Shown: positions 17,364 to 26,329, numbered from the stretch's first letter. The stretch: 38,074 nt of DNA from Coriobacteriia bacterium (GCA_031292615.1 JARLGT010000057.1:1-38074), one strand, 5' to 3'. Notes: generated from the letters alone by a model not told the origin. Made by a program: numbers and translations.

Positions 17364-19019
17364 ATGACCGAGCTTGGGACAGGCACTCGAATCGCGGGTC
17401 GCTACAGCTTGGAGAGCCGTCTCGATGCGGGCGGCAGGGCTCAGGTCTGGGCCGCCACAGACGACGAACTGCAGCGCAAGGTAGCAATCAAGATCCTTAT
17501 CACGCCAGCCGGAGGCGATCCGGCGTTTATCGAGGCGTTCCGTGCCGAGGCACAGGCTGAGGCAGGACTGAAACATCCTGGGATCGTCGAGGTCTTTGAC
17601 TGGGGCCACGACGGCGACGTGAACTTCATCGTCATGGATCTCCTCTCAGGCCACACGGTGAGGCAGGCGCTCGACGCGCAAGGTCGCTTCGCGTGGCAGG
17701 TGGTACTCGGAGTCGGACGCCAGATCTCCTCGGCTCTGGCGTACGCGCACCACGCGGAGATCGCACACGGCCACCTGTCGGCCGAACGGATCGTCGTTTC
17801 GGCCGATGGCAATGCAGCGGCGATCGGCTTCGGGCTTCACTGCAGAGGCGGTTGCGAGATCGCGGCCTCACCCGACGCGGACACGTTTGCGCTGGGCGGC
17901 GTGCTCTACGAGATGCTCACCGGCTCCTCGCCGTTCGGACCAGCGCCCGAAGGACACCCACAGAATCAGCCGTGGCCGACGCCCGTTAGACATGCGGCTC
18001 CAGACGCTCCCCACGAGCTCGACCGAATCGTGATGAAGGCGATCTCGCCGGATCCCGCTCAGCGCTATCGGACAGCGGCCGAGCTTCAGGCCGATCTCGA
18101 CGCCCTGGCCCGACCCAAGAGCCGCGCTTGGCTTTGGTGGACGCTCGCAGTGCTGGCAGTCCTGATCGCGGCCGGTGCGACGTGGTACTTCTCGTCGCAG
18201 CAAAAGGCGGTCGTGCCGGACATCACGGGCAAGTCGCAGTCGGAAGCAGAGTCGCTGCTGTCCAACGCCGGGTTCAAGTTGGTGGTCTCGGGTCAGGCCG
18301 CTTCTTCGGCGGTTCCCACGGCCACCATCATCTCTGAGAACCCGGCATCCGGGTCGGCCGTGCGAAAAGGCAGCCAGATCGCCGTGGTGATCAGTACTGG
18401 GCTGCCGACGGTCGCCATGCCTTCCGTGAGCGGAGTGAGCCTCACAGACGCTTCCAGCGCTATTGCAAGCGCTGGCCTGACGGTTGGAGCGATCACGCGG
18501 CAGAACAGCGACACGTTCCCGGCTGATACCGTCATCTCATCGAGTCAGGCCCCAGGCGCGCAGGTCACACAAGGCACGCCGGTCGATCTGGTGGTCTCGG
18601 CGGGACAGAAGACCGTGACGGTGCCTGACGTCCGCGGCATCTCGCAGTCCAACGCCACTTCCAAGCTCACAAACGCGGGGCTCAAGACCGATGTTGGGCA
18701 GGCGTACTCGAGTCAGCCCGTTGGCACCGTTGTCTCGCAGGGGCCGGCGGCCGGGAGCACCGTTCCGGCAGGCAGCACCATCACGATATCGGTCTCGCAA
18801 GGACGCGCGCCTGTCGTGGTTCCGGATCTGACCGGAGCGACCACGAGCGCTGCGCAGAACACGCTGACCGAGCTTGGTCTGGTGCCGCTCGTGAGCAAGG
18901 ACGCCAGTGGAACGGCCGCGGCGGCCGGCCGGCCCAAGGGGACCGTTCACTCCCAGAGCCCCGAGTCCGGCGAGTCGGTGCAGGCGGGCAGCCAGGTCAC
19001 GATCAACATCTACAACTGA
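17364..19019 (+). CDS. PASTA-domain membrane protein with degenerate Ser/Thr kinase domain (PknB-like pseudokinase)
   Basis: 551 residues: kinase-like domain (about 12-250), one TM helix (about 255-275) and four extracellular PASTA repeats, which bind muropeptides or lipid II in PknB/StkP. The ATP-site Lys is kept (VAIKIL, Lys43), as is the alphaC Glu (about 62). The catalytic HRDxxxxN reads HGHLSAERI (135-143), so both the catalytic Asp and metal Asn are gone, and DFG reads GFG (155-157). The glycine loop is also altered (DAGGRAQV). By known kinase chemistry it should not phosphorylate. The distal fold features (DTFALGGVLYEMLTGSSPF) remain, so it is a folded pseudokinase, not a decaying gene. 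Probable role: a wall sensor or scaffold. It stands alone between a tRNA and a convergent gene. Confidence 0.88.
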   Translation: MTELGTGTRIAGRYSLESRLDAGGRAQVWAATDDELQRKVAIKILITPAGGDPAFIEAFRAEAQAEAGLKHPGIVEVFDWGHDGDVNFIVMDLLSGHTVRQALDAQGRFAWQVVLGVGRQISSALAYAHHAEIAHGHLSAERIVVSADGNAAAIGFGLHCRGGCEIAASPDADTFALGGVLYEMLTGSSPFGPAPEGHPQNQPWPTPVRHAAPDAPHELDRIVMKAISPDPAQRYRTAAELQADLDALARPKSRAWLWWTLAVLAVLIAAGATWYFSSQQKAVVPDITGKSQSEAESLLSNAGFKLVVSGQAASSAVPTATIISENPASGSAVRKGSQIAVVISTGLPTVAMPSVSGVSLTDASSAIASAGLTVGAITRQNSDTFPADTVISSSQAPGAQVTQGTPVDLVVSAGQKTVTVPDVRGISQSNATSKLTNAGLKTDVGQAYSSQPVGTVVSQGPAAGSTVPAGSTITISVSQGRAPVVVPDLTGATTSAAQNTLTELGLVPLVSKDASGTAAAAGRPKGTVHSQSPESGESVQAGSQVTINIYN

Positions 19020-19040
19020 CACAAGGCGCCGGAGCGAAAC

Positions 19041-19076
19041 GAAAGGCCCGGCTCTCGATGAGAAGCCGGGCCTTTC
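19041..19076. terminator. bidirectional terminator between the PASTA protein and the UbiB-like gene
   Basis: A 13-bp perfect stem (GAAAGGCCCGGCT 19041-19053 with AGCCGGGCCTTTC 19064-19076) can be extended inward by TCTC/GAGA. It lies between two convergent genes, 21 bases after one stop and 7 bases before the other. Short T or A runs at the stem ends allow use on both strands. Confidence 0.85.
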
Positions 19077-19082
19077 GGTGTG

Positions 19083-20753
19083 CTACTCGTGGTGCCGCTG
19101 TCGGAAGCGGCGGAAGAGGATCGAGAAGAAGAACCACACGCCGACGCCCGACGCGAACACCAGCGTGTAGTACGCGATCGCCTGCATCCACCACGGCAAA
19201 GTGGCGCGCGTAAGGAGGATGGCGAAGCCCATGACAAACGCAGAGATAACGAGCGCGAATGCGAGCCGGTCGACCATCATCTCGGCGCGGGCCATCAGCG
19301 GGTCGAAGCCGGATGGGCGCACGGTCATCCGCAGGTCGCCGTCGCCGACGCGCTTGAGTGCCTTGGTGACGGCGTCAGGGAAGCCTTGGAGCGCCTTTGC
19401 CGAGCGGCGGATCGAAGTGACGAACCCGGACATCAACGCCTGCGGCTTCATCTGCTGCTCGACGATGCGACGCGCGAAAGGCTGGACCGACTCGACGAAA
19501 TGGAACGCCGGATCGACGGCGGTTCCCAGCGCCTGGAGTGTGGCGAACGTGGTCAGCAACAGCGCGAACTCTGAGGACATCGTGAGCCCGCGCTTGCCGA
19601 TGAGCGACATCACCTCGACCACGAGCTCGTGCGAGTTGACCTCTTGGAGCTGCTTGTCGTAGTACTTGCCGACGAGCAGGCCGACGTCACGCTGAAGACC
19701 CGGGACGTCCACGTCCGAGACGCCACCGCTGACCTCGAGCAGGACGTCGACGCACGCCTCGTAGTCCTGATCAATGATCGCGATCAGCAGGTCGGCCACG
19801 AGCGTGCGTGCCCGGTCCGAGAGGGCACCGCAGCGTCCGAAGTCGGTGAACGCGACGCGCCCATCGGCCAGGGCGAACAGGTTCCCGGGATGCGGGTCGG
19901 CGTGGTAGAAGCCGTGGATGAAGATCTGCTCGTAGTAGCAGGAGATGCCGCGCCGCGCGGCTTCTTGCCGGTTGACGCCGTGCCGATCGAGTTCGTCGAG
20001 CCGGTTGAACGGGTACCCGACGATGCGCTCCATCGTCAGCACCGTGCCTGAACTGCGATCCCAATAGACCTTCGGAAAGTGGACGGTGTCGTCGCCTTCG
20101 AAGGCGCGGGCGAGGCGCTCGGCGTTCTCGGCCTCATGGATGTAGTCGCACTCCTCGATGATCGCGCGAGCGAACTCGTCGACCAGTCCGACCACGTCGT
20201 AGCGCTTGCCGATGTCGGTGCGGCCCTGGATTCGCCTCGCTTGCGTGCGCAAGATGTCGAGGTCAGCCTCGATCACCTCGTGGATGCCCGGGCGCTGAAT
20301 CTTGACGGCGACCGGCGTGCCGTTGAGCAGCACCGCCATGTGGACCTGTCCGATACTCGCCGCCGCCGCTGGCTTCTCGTCGAACTCGGCGTACAGATCG
20401 CCGAGCGGCTCGCCGAACTGCGCCTCGATCTCGGCCTTGACCTGGGCGAAGGGGAACGGCTGCATCTCGTCTTGCAGCCGCGCAAGTTCATCGGCGTACG
20501 ACGCGGGAATCAGGTCGGGACGCACCGAGAGCAGCTGTCCCATCTTGGCGAATGTGGGTCCGAGGCGCTCCATCGTGCGCCTCAGCCGTCCTTCGGGTGT
20601 GAGCTGGGCGTCGGGCCCGCTGGGACGGTTTCCCCGGAGCGATGAGACCCACGGCGCTTTGAGGCCAAGCTGGTCCAGCGCGGTTCCGAAGCCTTCGTCG
20701 ACCATGACGCTGACGATGGTGCGGTAGCGTTCGCTGCGGCTGATGGTGGGCAT
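19083..20753 (-). CDS. ABC1/UbiB (AarF/ADCK) family atypical kinase
   Basis: 556-residue member of the UbiB/ADCK family, atypical ATPase-kinases tied to isoprenoid quinone synthesis or lipid handling. The KxGQ motif is in FAKMGQLLSVRPDLIP, and the Ala-rich loop AAASIGQVHMA replaces a normal glycine loop. VAVKIQRPG holds the ATP Lys, HADPHPGNLF the catalytic Asp and Asn, and TDFGRCG the DFG Asp. Two TM helices close the C-terminus (about 500-550), anchoring it to the membrane. ATG 20753 follows GAAGGA on the minus strand. No quinone genes are nearby, so the exact partner is unknown. Confidence 0.92.
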   Translation of the reverse strand: MPTISRSERYRTIVSVMVDEGFGTALDQLGLKAPWVSSLRGNRPSGPDAQLTPEGRLRRTMERLGPTFAKMGQLLSVRPDLIPASYADELARLQDEMQPFPFAQVKAEIEAQFGEPLGDLYAEFDEKPAAAASIGQVHMAVLLNGTPVAVKIQRPGIHEVIEADLDILRTQARRIQGRTDIGKRYDVVGLVDEFARAIIEECDYIHEAENAERLARAFEGDDTVHFPKVYWDRSSGTVLTMERIVGYPFNRLDELDRHGVNRQEAARRGISCYYEQIFIHGFYHADPHPGNLFALADGRVAFTDFGRCGALSDRARTLVADLLIAIIDQDYEACVDVLLEVSGGVSDVDVPGLQRDVGLLVGKYYDKQLQEVNSHELVVEVMSLIGKRGLTMSSEFALLLTTFATLQALGTAVDPAFHFVESVQPFARRIVEQQMKPQALMSGFVTSIRRSAKALQGFPDAVTKALKRVGDGDLRMTVRPSGFDPLMARAEMMVDRLAFALVISAFVMGFAILLTRATLPWWMQAIAYYTLVFASGVGVWFFFSILFRRFRQRHHE

Positions 20754-20900
20754 TCCAGTCCTTCACGAGGTTGCCGGGCTCGGGCTGTCACACAAAGGCG
20801 TGCCGAAGGAGCCCGCCTGCGACTACTGACGAGGGTATACCCGCGCGGGCGGCTCGGCGAGTGGATGCGCTACGAGCTTGTGGGGAAAGTGGGCGCGCAT
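20754..20900. other. 147-base intergenic region upstream of the UbiB-like gene
   Basis: Both flanking genes are on the minus strand. The palindrome GGGTATACCC (20833-20842) is the only AT-containing block and could supply a minus-strand -10 (TATACC), though no -35 was found. Otherwise nothing recognised. Confidence 0.3.
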
Positions 20901-21959
20901 CTAGCTCACGGCCAGTCGCGTCCAGCGATGCGCCAGCAGGAGCTTGGTGACAAGCACGGCGGCCGTGAAGCACACGGTCCACGCAAACGGGATCCAGAGC
21001 ACCGCGGGCCAGCTTTGGTGCGACGGGATCAAGCGGGCTAGGATGTCGAGCCACAGGTGGTGCGAGACGTAGATGCCGAGAAGGAACTCTCCGCCCCATG
21101 CCAGGGACGCCACGCCAAACCAGGTCGCGTTCACGCGCGTCGCCGCCAGCATCGAAAACGCTGCGGTTCCGCACAGAACGGTCATCACGATCTGCGCTGT
21201 GAGGGCGGTCGGCTGCGCGTGCGTGAACACCGCGAGCGTGCCCGCGGCCAGCGCGCTCCCGATACCGAGTGCCATCCACGTCCGGGGGCCGAACGGGACC
21301 TTCGCCGCCGCCCGAAGTTCCATTCCGGCGACGTAGACGAACAGCCAGCGGCCCCCCTCGATGAACTGGCGGATACCGTAGTCGGGAAGCGCCGAGTTCG
21401 GCACGAGGAACCACACAGCGAGCGTGATCACACCGGTTGCCACGAGCAGGGCTCGGCGCTGGAACGGTGTCCTCGCGAACAGCTCGGCGAACACGGCGCA
21501 CGCGAACAGCCAAGGCAGCGACCACAACACCTCGTTGGCCCCGGCGAAGAACACGGTGCGCACGAGATTCGGGATGAAGAAGGGTTGGTGCGTGAGGTAG
21601 TGGAAGCCTTCCCACCAGAGCAGGTAGACGACGCTCCACACCACGTAGGGAACCGCGAGGCGAACGAAACGCTTGCCGAGCCAAGCTGGTCCCCGCGTCC
21701 CCAGAGCGCCATGAAAGTACCCGGCGACAAGGAAGAAGAAGTACAGCGCGCAGTACGCGACCTGTTCGAGGAAGTCACGAAGGGCACCCGGGTGGGCTGA
21801 CATGGCGATGTGGACCATCACGATGCCCCCTGCGGCCACGAGCTTGAGGCCGTCGATGACCGGGTCGCGTCGCCGCGTTTGCGTGCTGTCGGTTACAGTG
21901 GTTATGTGGGCTCCTTCCAGTCCCAAAAGACTAGCTGTCCTGCGCAGGTGGCGCCTCAT
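20901..21959 (-). CDS. acyltransferase 3 family membrane protein
   Basis: About 352 residues with roughly ten TM helices. The family N-terminal signature is present: PVIDGLKLVAAGGIVMVHIAM, with the conserved catalytic-type His in the first helix. Members O-acylate exported sugars, lipids or peptidoglycan. The acceptor cannot be inferred. The start is uncertain: the frame is open to 22301, but that extension is Arg/Pro/Cys-rich and clearly non-coding. ATG 21959 has no Shine-Dalgarno, whereas a good GGAAGGAG lies just before an in-frame ATA at 21905-21903. Divergent from the SpoIIE phosphatase gene. Confidence 0.82.
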   Translation of the reverse strand: MRRHLRRTASLLGLEGAHITTVTDSTQTRRRDPVIDGLKLVAAGGIVMVHIAMSAHPGALRDFLEQVAYCALYFFFLVAGYFHGALGTRGPAWLGKRFVRLAVPYVVWSVVYLLWWEGFHYLTHQPFFIPNLVRTVFFAGANEVLWSLPWLFACAVFAELFARTPFQRRALLVATGVITLAVWFLVPNSALPDYGIRQFIEGGRWLFVYVAGMELRAAAKVPFGPRTWMALGIGSALAAGTLAVFTHAQPTALTAQIVMTVLCGTAAFSMLAATRVNATWFGVASLAWGGEFLLGIYVSHHLWLDILARLIPSHQSWPAVLWIPFAWTVCFTAAVLVTKLLLAHRWTRLAVS

Positions 21960-22029
21960 CAAGTTGCTTGTGCGGCAGCGATCGCCCGGTGAGCGGTGAG
22001 GCTTACCGGTCACTGACCCCCAGGCTGCC

Positions 22030-22058
22030 GTGACCTGTGGGTTCGCGGGGGCTAGACT
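22030..22058 (+). promoter_or_regulatory. candidate promoter for the PAS-GAF-SpoIIE gene
   Basis: GTGACC (22030-22035), 17 bases, then TAGACT (22053-22058), about 54 bases before the chosen TTG start. The same GCTAGACTG string recurs upstream of the aminotransferase gene (24259-24267). Confidence 0.45.
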
Positions 22059-22111
22059 GGCAAGTACACTACCGCCTTTCAGGGGAACTGCACGACCGCG
22101 AGGGAAGCACT

Positions 22112-24223
22112 TTGGCAGACATGCGTGAATCCGCTTCACCCGAGTGCGACACCGACACGGCGGACTCGCTGTATCGTCGGCTGTTCGAGCACGCGCGTGA
22201 CGTGGTTCTGGTCGTCGACGAGGCAGGCAAGATTGTCGAGGCGAACCTCGCTGCCGAGGACGTTTACGGCTTCTCGCGGGACGAGCTTGTGGGCATGCCA
22301 CTCGTGAACCTGCGCTCGGACGCGTCGCTACCTTTGATGAGCAACCAGCTCAGTGCGGCTGCTCGGAGTGGCGGCGTACAGTTTGAGACTGAGCACCGTC
22401 GCGCCGATGGAAGCACGTTTCCGGTCGAGGTGAGCTCTCGTGGCGTGGACTACGGTGGCGAGCGACTCCTACTCAGCATGGTGCGCGACATCTCCCAGCG
22501 CCGGGAGCAAGAGGCCGAGCGCGAGCAGCTCGTTCGCGAACTCGCCGAGGCCAACGCGCGCTTGGACGCACTCGTTCGCATCGTGTCCGGCGCGCTTAGG
22601 ACGCTCGACCTCGAAGCGCTTCTGCGTCAGACGTTGCGCCTGCTGACCGAGGAGACGGGCGCCGATTCAGGCCTGTTGCTCGAGGCCGATGGCGATGGGC
22701 TGCTAGGCAAGATCGAGGTGAGCGCGACAGAGTACGGTGGCGCCGGAATGCGCCTCGGCCCTGGCGAGGGATTCGGTGGCCGCGTGGCTGCTGCTGGCAC
22801 GCCGCTCTATGTGGCGGATGTCCAGGCGAGCGATTTCGCGATCGACATCCACGAGCAGTCGGGCTTCCGTTCGATGTTCGGCGTTCCGATGTACCTAGCT
22901 GGTGAACTGTACGGCGTGCTCGAGCTTGCGTGGCGCCGCGAGCGAAACGTCGAGCCCGCCGAGATGCATCTCGTGCAGGCGGCGGCCGAGCGAGTTATGC
23001 TCGCCGTGGCCAACGCAAAGCTCTTCAGCCGAGCCAAGCGCGCCGAGGCTCTCTCCGCCGCGCTCAATGACGTGAACTCGCTGGTGAACTCCTCGTTCGA
23101 TCCGTCCACCACTATGGCGACGGCGCTTGAGGTCGGTGCGACCGCGCTTGAGGCCGACGTTGCCGTGCTCGCCGTGAACGAAGACGGCGCTTGGAGGGCG
23201 CAGTACGCGTACGGCGTAGACCTGCCGGCCGACCAATGGGCCTACGAGCACTGGACGGCGAGTGAACGGCGGCAACGCGTTTCCACACCCGTTCCGGGCT
23301 CCGACATGCATCAGTGGCTGGACCAGCGGCTCGGCGTCAAAGAGACAGTGACCGTCCGCCTCGACGTCCGCGGACGCCAAGTCGGGCTGCTCCTGTTCGG
23401 CCGACGCACCCACGAGCGGCCGTTCGGACGCATGTCCTGCGAGTACGCCGAGCGCTTCGCGAGCGCGATCGCCCTTGCGCTTTCCAACGCCGCCGAGTTC
23501 GAGAACGAACATCGCATTGCCGAGCGGCTGCAGGAGGCTTTGCTCACCATGCCGTCGTCGGTGCGGGGCCTCGAGTTCTCCCACTTGTACCGGTCGGCAA
23601 CCGTGAGCACGCGTGTGGGCGGCGACTTCTACGACGTGTTCGAGCTGGCGTACGGACGCGTGGGGGTGGTCATCGGCGACGTGTCGGGCAAGGGACTTGA
23701 GGCGGCGGTGCTCACGTCGGTCATCAAAGACACCATCCGCGCTCTTGCCCACGACATCCCTTCGCCGGCCGAGGTGATGACGCGCGCGAACGTGGCGCTT
23801 GGCCGTGCGGCGAAGCTTCCCGAGTTCGCCAGCGTCTTCTTCGCCATCATCGACACGCGAACATCCTCGATGACGTACTGCTGCGCCGGGCATCCGCCGG
23901 CGGCGGTGCTGACCGCCGATGGCGGCGTCCAGCTGCTCGACTGCACTTCAGCGGTTATCGGCGCGATTGAGGATCTCGAGTACGTCGAGTGCACGATGCG
24001 CCTCGCCCCTGGCGAAATCGTCTTCCTGTACACCGACGGCGTGACCGAGGCTCGTCGTGAGGACGGGGTATTCTTCGGCGAGGAGCGGCTCATCCGCGAG
24101 CTTTGGACCACCGCGAGTGGTGAGATCGGCGAGGTCCCCATCCGCGTCTTCGACTCCGTCATGGAGTTCACCGGCGGGCGGCTGACCGATGACATCGCCC
24201 TGCTGGCGTTTCAGCTTGCCTAG
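22112..24223 (+). CDS. PAS-GAF-GAF-SpoIIE (PP2C-type) serine phosphatase
   Basis: 703-residue cytoplasmic sensor phosphatase. A PAS domain (about 19-130) starts LFEHARDVVLVVDEAGKIVEAN and a coiled linker follows. Two GAF domains come next (about 155-310 and 325-475), then a SpoIIE/RsbU-type PP2C domain (about 500-703). Metal-binding Asp motifs are intact: VGGDFYDVFE, GDVSGKGLEAA, YTDGVTEARRED and LTDDIALLAF. Such proteins usually dephosphorylate an anti-sigma-factor antagonist (RsbV/SpoIIAA), but no antagonist or anti-sigma gene is in the window. TTG 22112 is chosen because GAGGG lies 7 bases upstream; ATG 22121 is the alternative. The upstream extension to 22037 looks non-coding. Confidence 0.9.
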   Translation: MADMRESASPECDTDTADSLYRRLFEHARDVVLVVDEAGKIVEANLAAEDVYGFSRDELVGMPLVNLRSDASLPLMSNQLSAAARSGGVQFETEHRRADGSTFPVEVSSRGVDYGGERLLLSMVRDISQRREQEAEREQLVRELAEANARLDALVRIVSGALRTLDLEALLRQTLRLLTEETGADSGLLLEADGDGLLGKIEVSATEYGGAGMRLGPGEGFGGRVAAAGTPLYVADVQASDFAIDIHEQSGFRSMFGVPMYLAGELYGVLELAWRRERNVEPAEMHLVQAAAERVMLAVANAKLFSRAKRAEALSAALNDVNSLVNSSFDPSTTMATALEVGATALEADVAVLAVNEDGAWRAQYAYGVDLPADQWAYEHWTASERRQRVSTPVPGSDMHQWLDQRLGVKETVTVRLDVRGRQVGLLLFGRRTHERPFGRMSCEYAERFASAIALALSNAAEFENEHRIAERLQEALLTMPSSVRGLEFSHLYRSATVSTRVGGDFYDVFELAYGRVGVVIGDVSGKGLEAAVLTSVIKDTIRALAHDIPSPAEVMTRANVALGRAAKLPEFASVFFAIIDTRTSSMTYCCAGHPPAAVLTADGGVQLLDCTSAVIGAIEDLEYVECTMRLAPGEIVFLYTDGVTEARREDGVFFGEERLIRELWTTASGEIGEVPIRVFDSVMEFTGGRLTDDIALLAFQLA

Positions 24224-24301
24224 TACCTGCGGGACGGCATGGCGCTGCGCCGCGCTGCGCTAGACTGAATCGGTAGTCCGCCGACAGGGGAGCTTTCGAG
24301 C

Positions 24302-25465
24302 ATGACCGTATCGCGCCGAGCGACCGAGATTCGCCCGTTCGTCGTCATGGACGTCGTAGCCCGCGCCAAGGAGCTTGAGGCCGAAGGCCGCGACATCGTT
24401 CGCCTTGAGATCGGCGATCCCGACTTCCCGACGCCGGACGTCATCACGCGTGCCGCCGAGATCGCAATGGCCGAGGGCTCGACGCACTACACGCAGTCGT
24501 GTGGCCTGCCGGACCTGCGCGAGGCGCTCGCGGTTCGCTACGCCAGCCACTATGGCGTCACGGTGGACCCCGACAACATCGTGGTCACCCAGGGCACCTC
24601 ACCGGCGATGCTGCTGCTCTTCGGAGCGCTTCTCGACCCCGGCGACGAGGTCATCATGCCCGACCCCTGCTATCCGGCGTACCCAAACTACGTGACGTTC
24701 CTCGGCGGAGTCTCCAAGCTCGTTCGCGTGCGTGCCGAGGACGGCTTCCGCTACCGCCCCGACGAAGTCCGTGCGGCGATCGGCCCGCGCACCAAGGCGA
24801 TTATGATCAACTCGCCCGGCAATCCGACAGGAGCAGTCCTCGGCGACGAGGACCTCAAAGCACTGGCCGTCATCGCCGAGGAGACCGGCGTCTATATCGC
24901 CAGCGATGAGATCTATCACGGCTTGGACTTCTGCGGCCCCGACCGCACGATCATGTCCTACACCGACCGATGCTTCGTCCTCAACGGCTTCTCCAAGACG
25001 TACGCGATGACCGGCTGGCGCCTGGGCTACCTGATCGCTCCACCCGAGTACGTCCGTCCCGCCGAGAAGATCCAGCAGAACTTCTTCTTGGCGGCCAATG
25101 CCTTCGTGCAGCAGGCCGGCGTTGTGGCCCTCACTGAGGCGCAGGACGATGTTGCGCGCATGCGGGCGACGTACGACGAGCGCCGCCGTTTCCTTGCGCC
25201 AGCGCTCGAGTCGATCGGGCTGAAGATCGTCTCGCCACCGTGCGGCGCTTTTTATGTGTTCGCCGACGCGAGCCACTGGGAACCCGACTCGCTCAAACTG
25301 TGTTACCGGTTGCTCGAGGAGGCCGGCGTGGCATGCGCGCCCGGCATCGACTTTGGCCAAGGCGGGGAGGGCTTTCTCCGTTTCAGCTACGCCACATCCA
25401 TGGAGCGTCTCGCCGAGGGAGTTCGTCGGTTGGGCGCTTGGGCTCTGGAGCAGGGGTTGGCGTAG
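24302..25465 (+). CDS. pyridoxal-phosphate class I/II aminotransferase
   Basis: 387-residue fold-type I aminotransferase of the aspartate aminotransferase superfamily. Seen: LEIGDPDFPTPD, YTQSCGLPDLREAL, the PLP-contacting SPGNPTGAVL and SDEIYHGLDF, the Schiff-base Lys in FSKTYAMTGWRLGY, and FLRFSYATSME with the carboxylate-binding Arg. Similar proteins are annotated as aspartate, aromatic or alanine aminotransferases; the sequence alone does not fix the substrate. GGGGAG precedes ATG 24302 by about 9 bases. It stands 78 bases after the phosphatase gene, with a TAGACT -10-like element at 24261-24266. Confidence 0.92.
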   Translation: MTVSRRATEIRPFVVMDVVARAKELEAEGRDIVRLEIGDPDFPTPDVITRAAEIAMAEGSTHYTQSCGLPDLREALAVRYASHYGVTVDPDNIVVTQGTSPAMLLLFGALLDPGDEVIMPDPCYPAYPNYVTFLGGVSKLVRVRAEDGFRYRPDEVRAAIGPRTKAIMINSPGNPTGAVLGDEDLKALAVIAEETGVYIASDEIYHGLDFCGPDRTIMSYTDRCFVLNGFSKTYAMTGWRLGYLIAPPEYVRPAEKIQQNFFLAANAFVQQAGVVALTEAQDDVARMRATYDERRRFLAPALESIGLKIVSPPCGAFYVFADASHWEPDSLKLCYRLLEEAGVACAPGIDFGQGGEGFLRFSYATSMERLAEGVRRLGAWALEQGLA

Positions 25466-25573
25466 CGGCGCGGAATACGGCAGGATGGAAAGTGCACGGC
25501 GTCACTCATGTCTGGCGGGCCGGCGCCGATACTTCTTCACAGGGGGACGAGCACGACGGGCACAAGGATTGCT

Positions 25574-25595
25574 TGGTGTGATACGGATCACACCA
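25574..25595. promoter_or_regulatory. CRP/FNR-like palindromic operator upstream of the PHP gene
   Basis: A perfect 9-bp inverted repeat pairs TGGTGTGAT (25574-25582) with ATCACACCA (25587-25595) across the 4-base spacer ACGG. Its core TGTGATACGGATCACA matches the CRP-family consensus TGTGA-N6-TCACA exactly. Its centre is about 31 bases before the PHP start codon, a position that favours repression or steric control over classical activation. Confidence 0.6.
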
Positions 25596-25615
25596 CTACG
25601 AAGGGGATCACCCGC

Positions 25616-26329
25616 GTGGTAGACACTTGGAGCAAGGCCGATCTCCACATCCACTCCGACCACAGTGACGGGCTGGCGAGCATTCCGGAGATCATGGAGT
25701 ACGTCGCTCATCGCACCGATATGAGCGTGATCGCGATCACCGACCACAACACTATCGAGGGCGCGCTTTTCGCGAAGTCCCTTTCTGAGCTCTACGACTT
25801 CGAGGTCGTTGTGGGCTCTGAGGTTTCATCGAGCGAGGGACACATCCTCGGGCTGTTTCTGACCGAGGACGTCGCCGCTGGCATGACACCCGCCGAGACC
25901 ATTCGCGCAATCGAGGAGCAGGGCGGCATCGCGATCATCGCTCACCCGTTCTCGAACAAAGGCGTATTCGGCCCGCTCGGCAGGACTGTGTTCGCCGAGG
26001 CCGTTCAAGAGGGCGCGTTTCGGGCGCTCGAGGTGTACAACTCGCTCCCGTTCCTCGCGTGGGCCAATGGTGTCGCCGCGAAGCTCGCTGGCGGCCACGG
26101 TATTGCAACCACCGGGGGCAGCGACGCCCACGTGCTCGAAGCTGTCGGCAAGGGCTACACCGTCTTCCGCGGGACCTCCACCGAGGATCTTCGCCGCAGC
26201 ATCGATGCGTGCGAGACGCGCGCCGAAGCTGGAAGAGGCGGTCTGTCGATGGCGATGCGCTACATGATGCGCTATCCGCAGATTCGTCGCATGCAGGCCT
26301 GGAACTGGGAGCGCTGCAAGGCGCACTAG
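25616..26329 (+). CDS. PHP-domain metal-dependent phosphoesterase
   Basis: 237-residue PHP protein, related to the DNA polymerase PHP domain, histidinol phosphatase and TrpH/YciV nucleases. Metal ligands are visible: ADLHIHSDHSDG, ITDHNTIEG, VVGSEVSS, IIAHPFS and the closing GGSDAH. The substrate could be a nucleotide, an RNA 5' end or a sugar phosphate. GTG 25616 is chosen: it follows AAGGGGAT and begins just before the first metal motif, whereas the upstream extension to 25508 runs through the palindromic operator. It converges on the next gene, and the two stop codons overlap at CTAG. Confidence 0.88.
   Translation: MVDTWSKADLHIHSDHSDGLASIPEIMEYVAHRTDMSVIAITDHNTIEGALFAKSLSELYDFEVVVGSEVSSSEGHILGLFLTEDVAAGMTPAETIRAIEEQGGIAIIAHPFSNKGVFGPLGRTVFAEAVQEGAFRALEVYNSLPFLAWANGVAAKLAGGHGIATTGGSDAHVLEAVGKGYTVFRGTSTEDLRRSIDACETRAEAGRGGLSMAMRYMMRYPQIRRMQAWNWERCKAH

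Noticed and set aside
20833-20842. GGGTATACCC as a fourth CsoR-type operator
   Set aside because: The half-sites are in reverse order (GGGTAT then ACCC) and lack the spacer seen at the three real sites; more likely part of a -10 region.
20788-21684. 298-codon minus-strand frame over the acyltransferase gene
   Set aside because: Arg/Pro-rich shadow in another frame; the acyltransferase frame has clear TM helices and the family signature.
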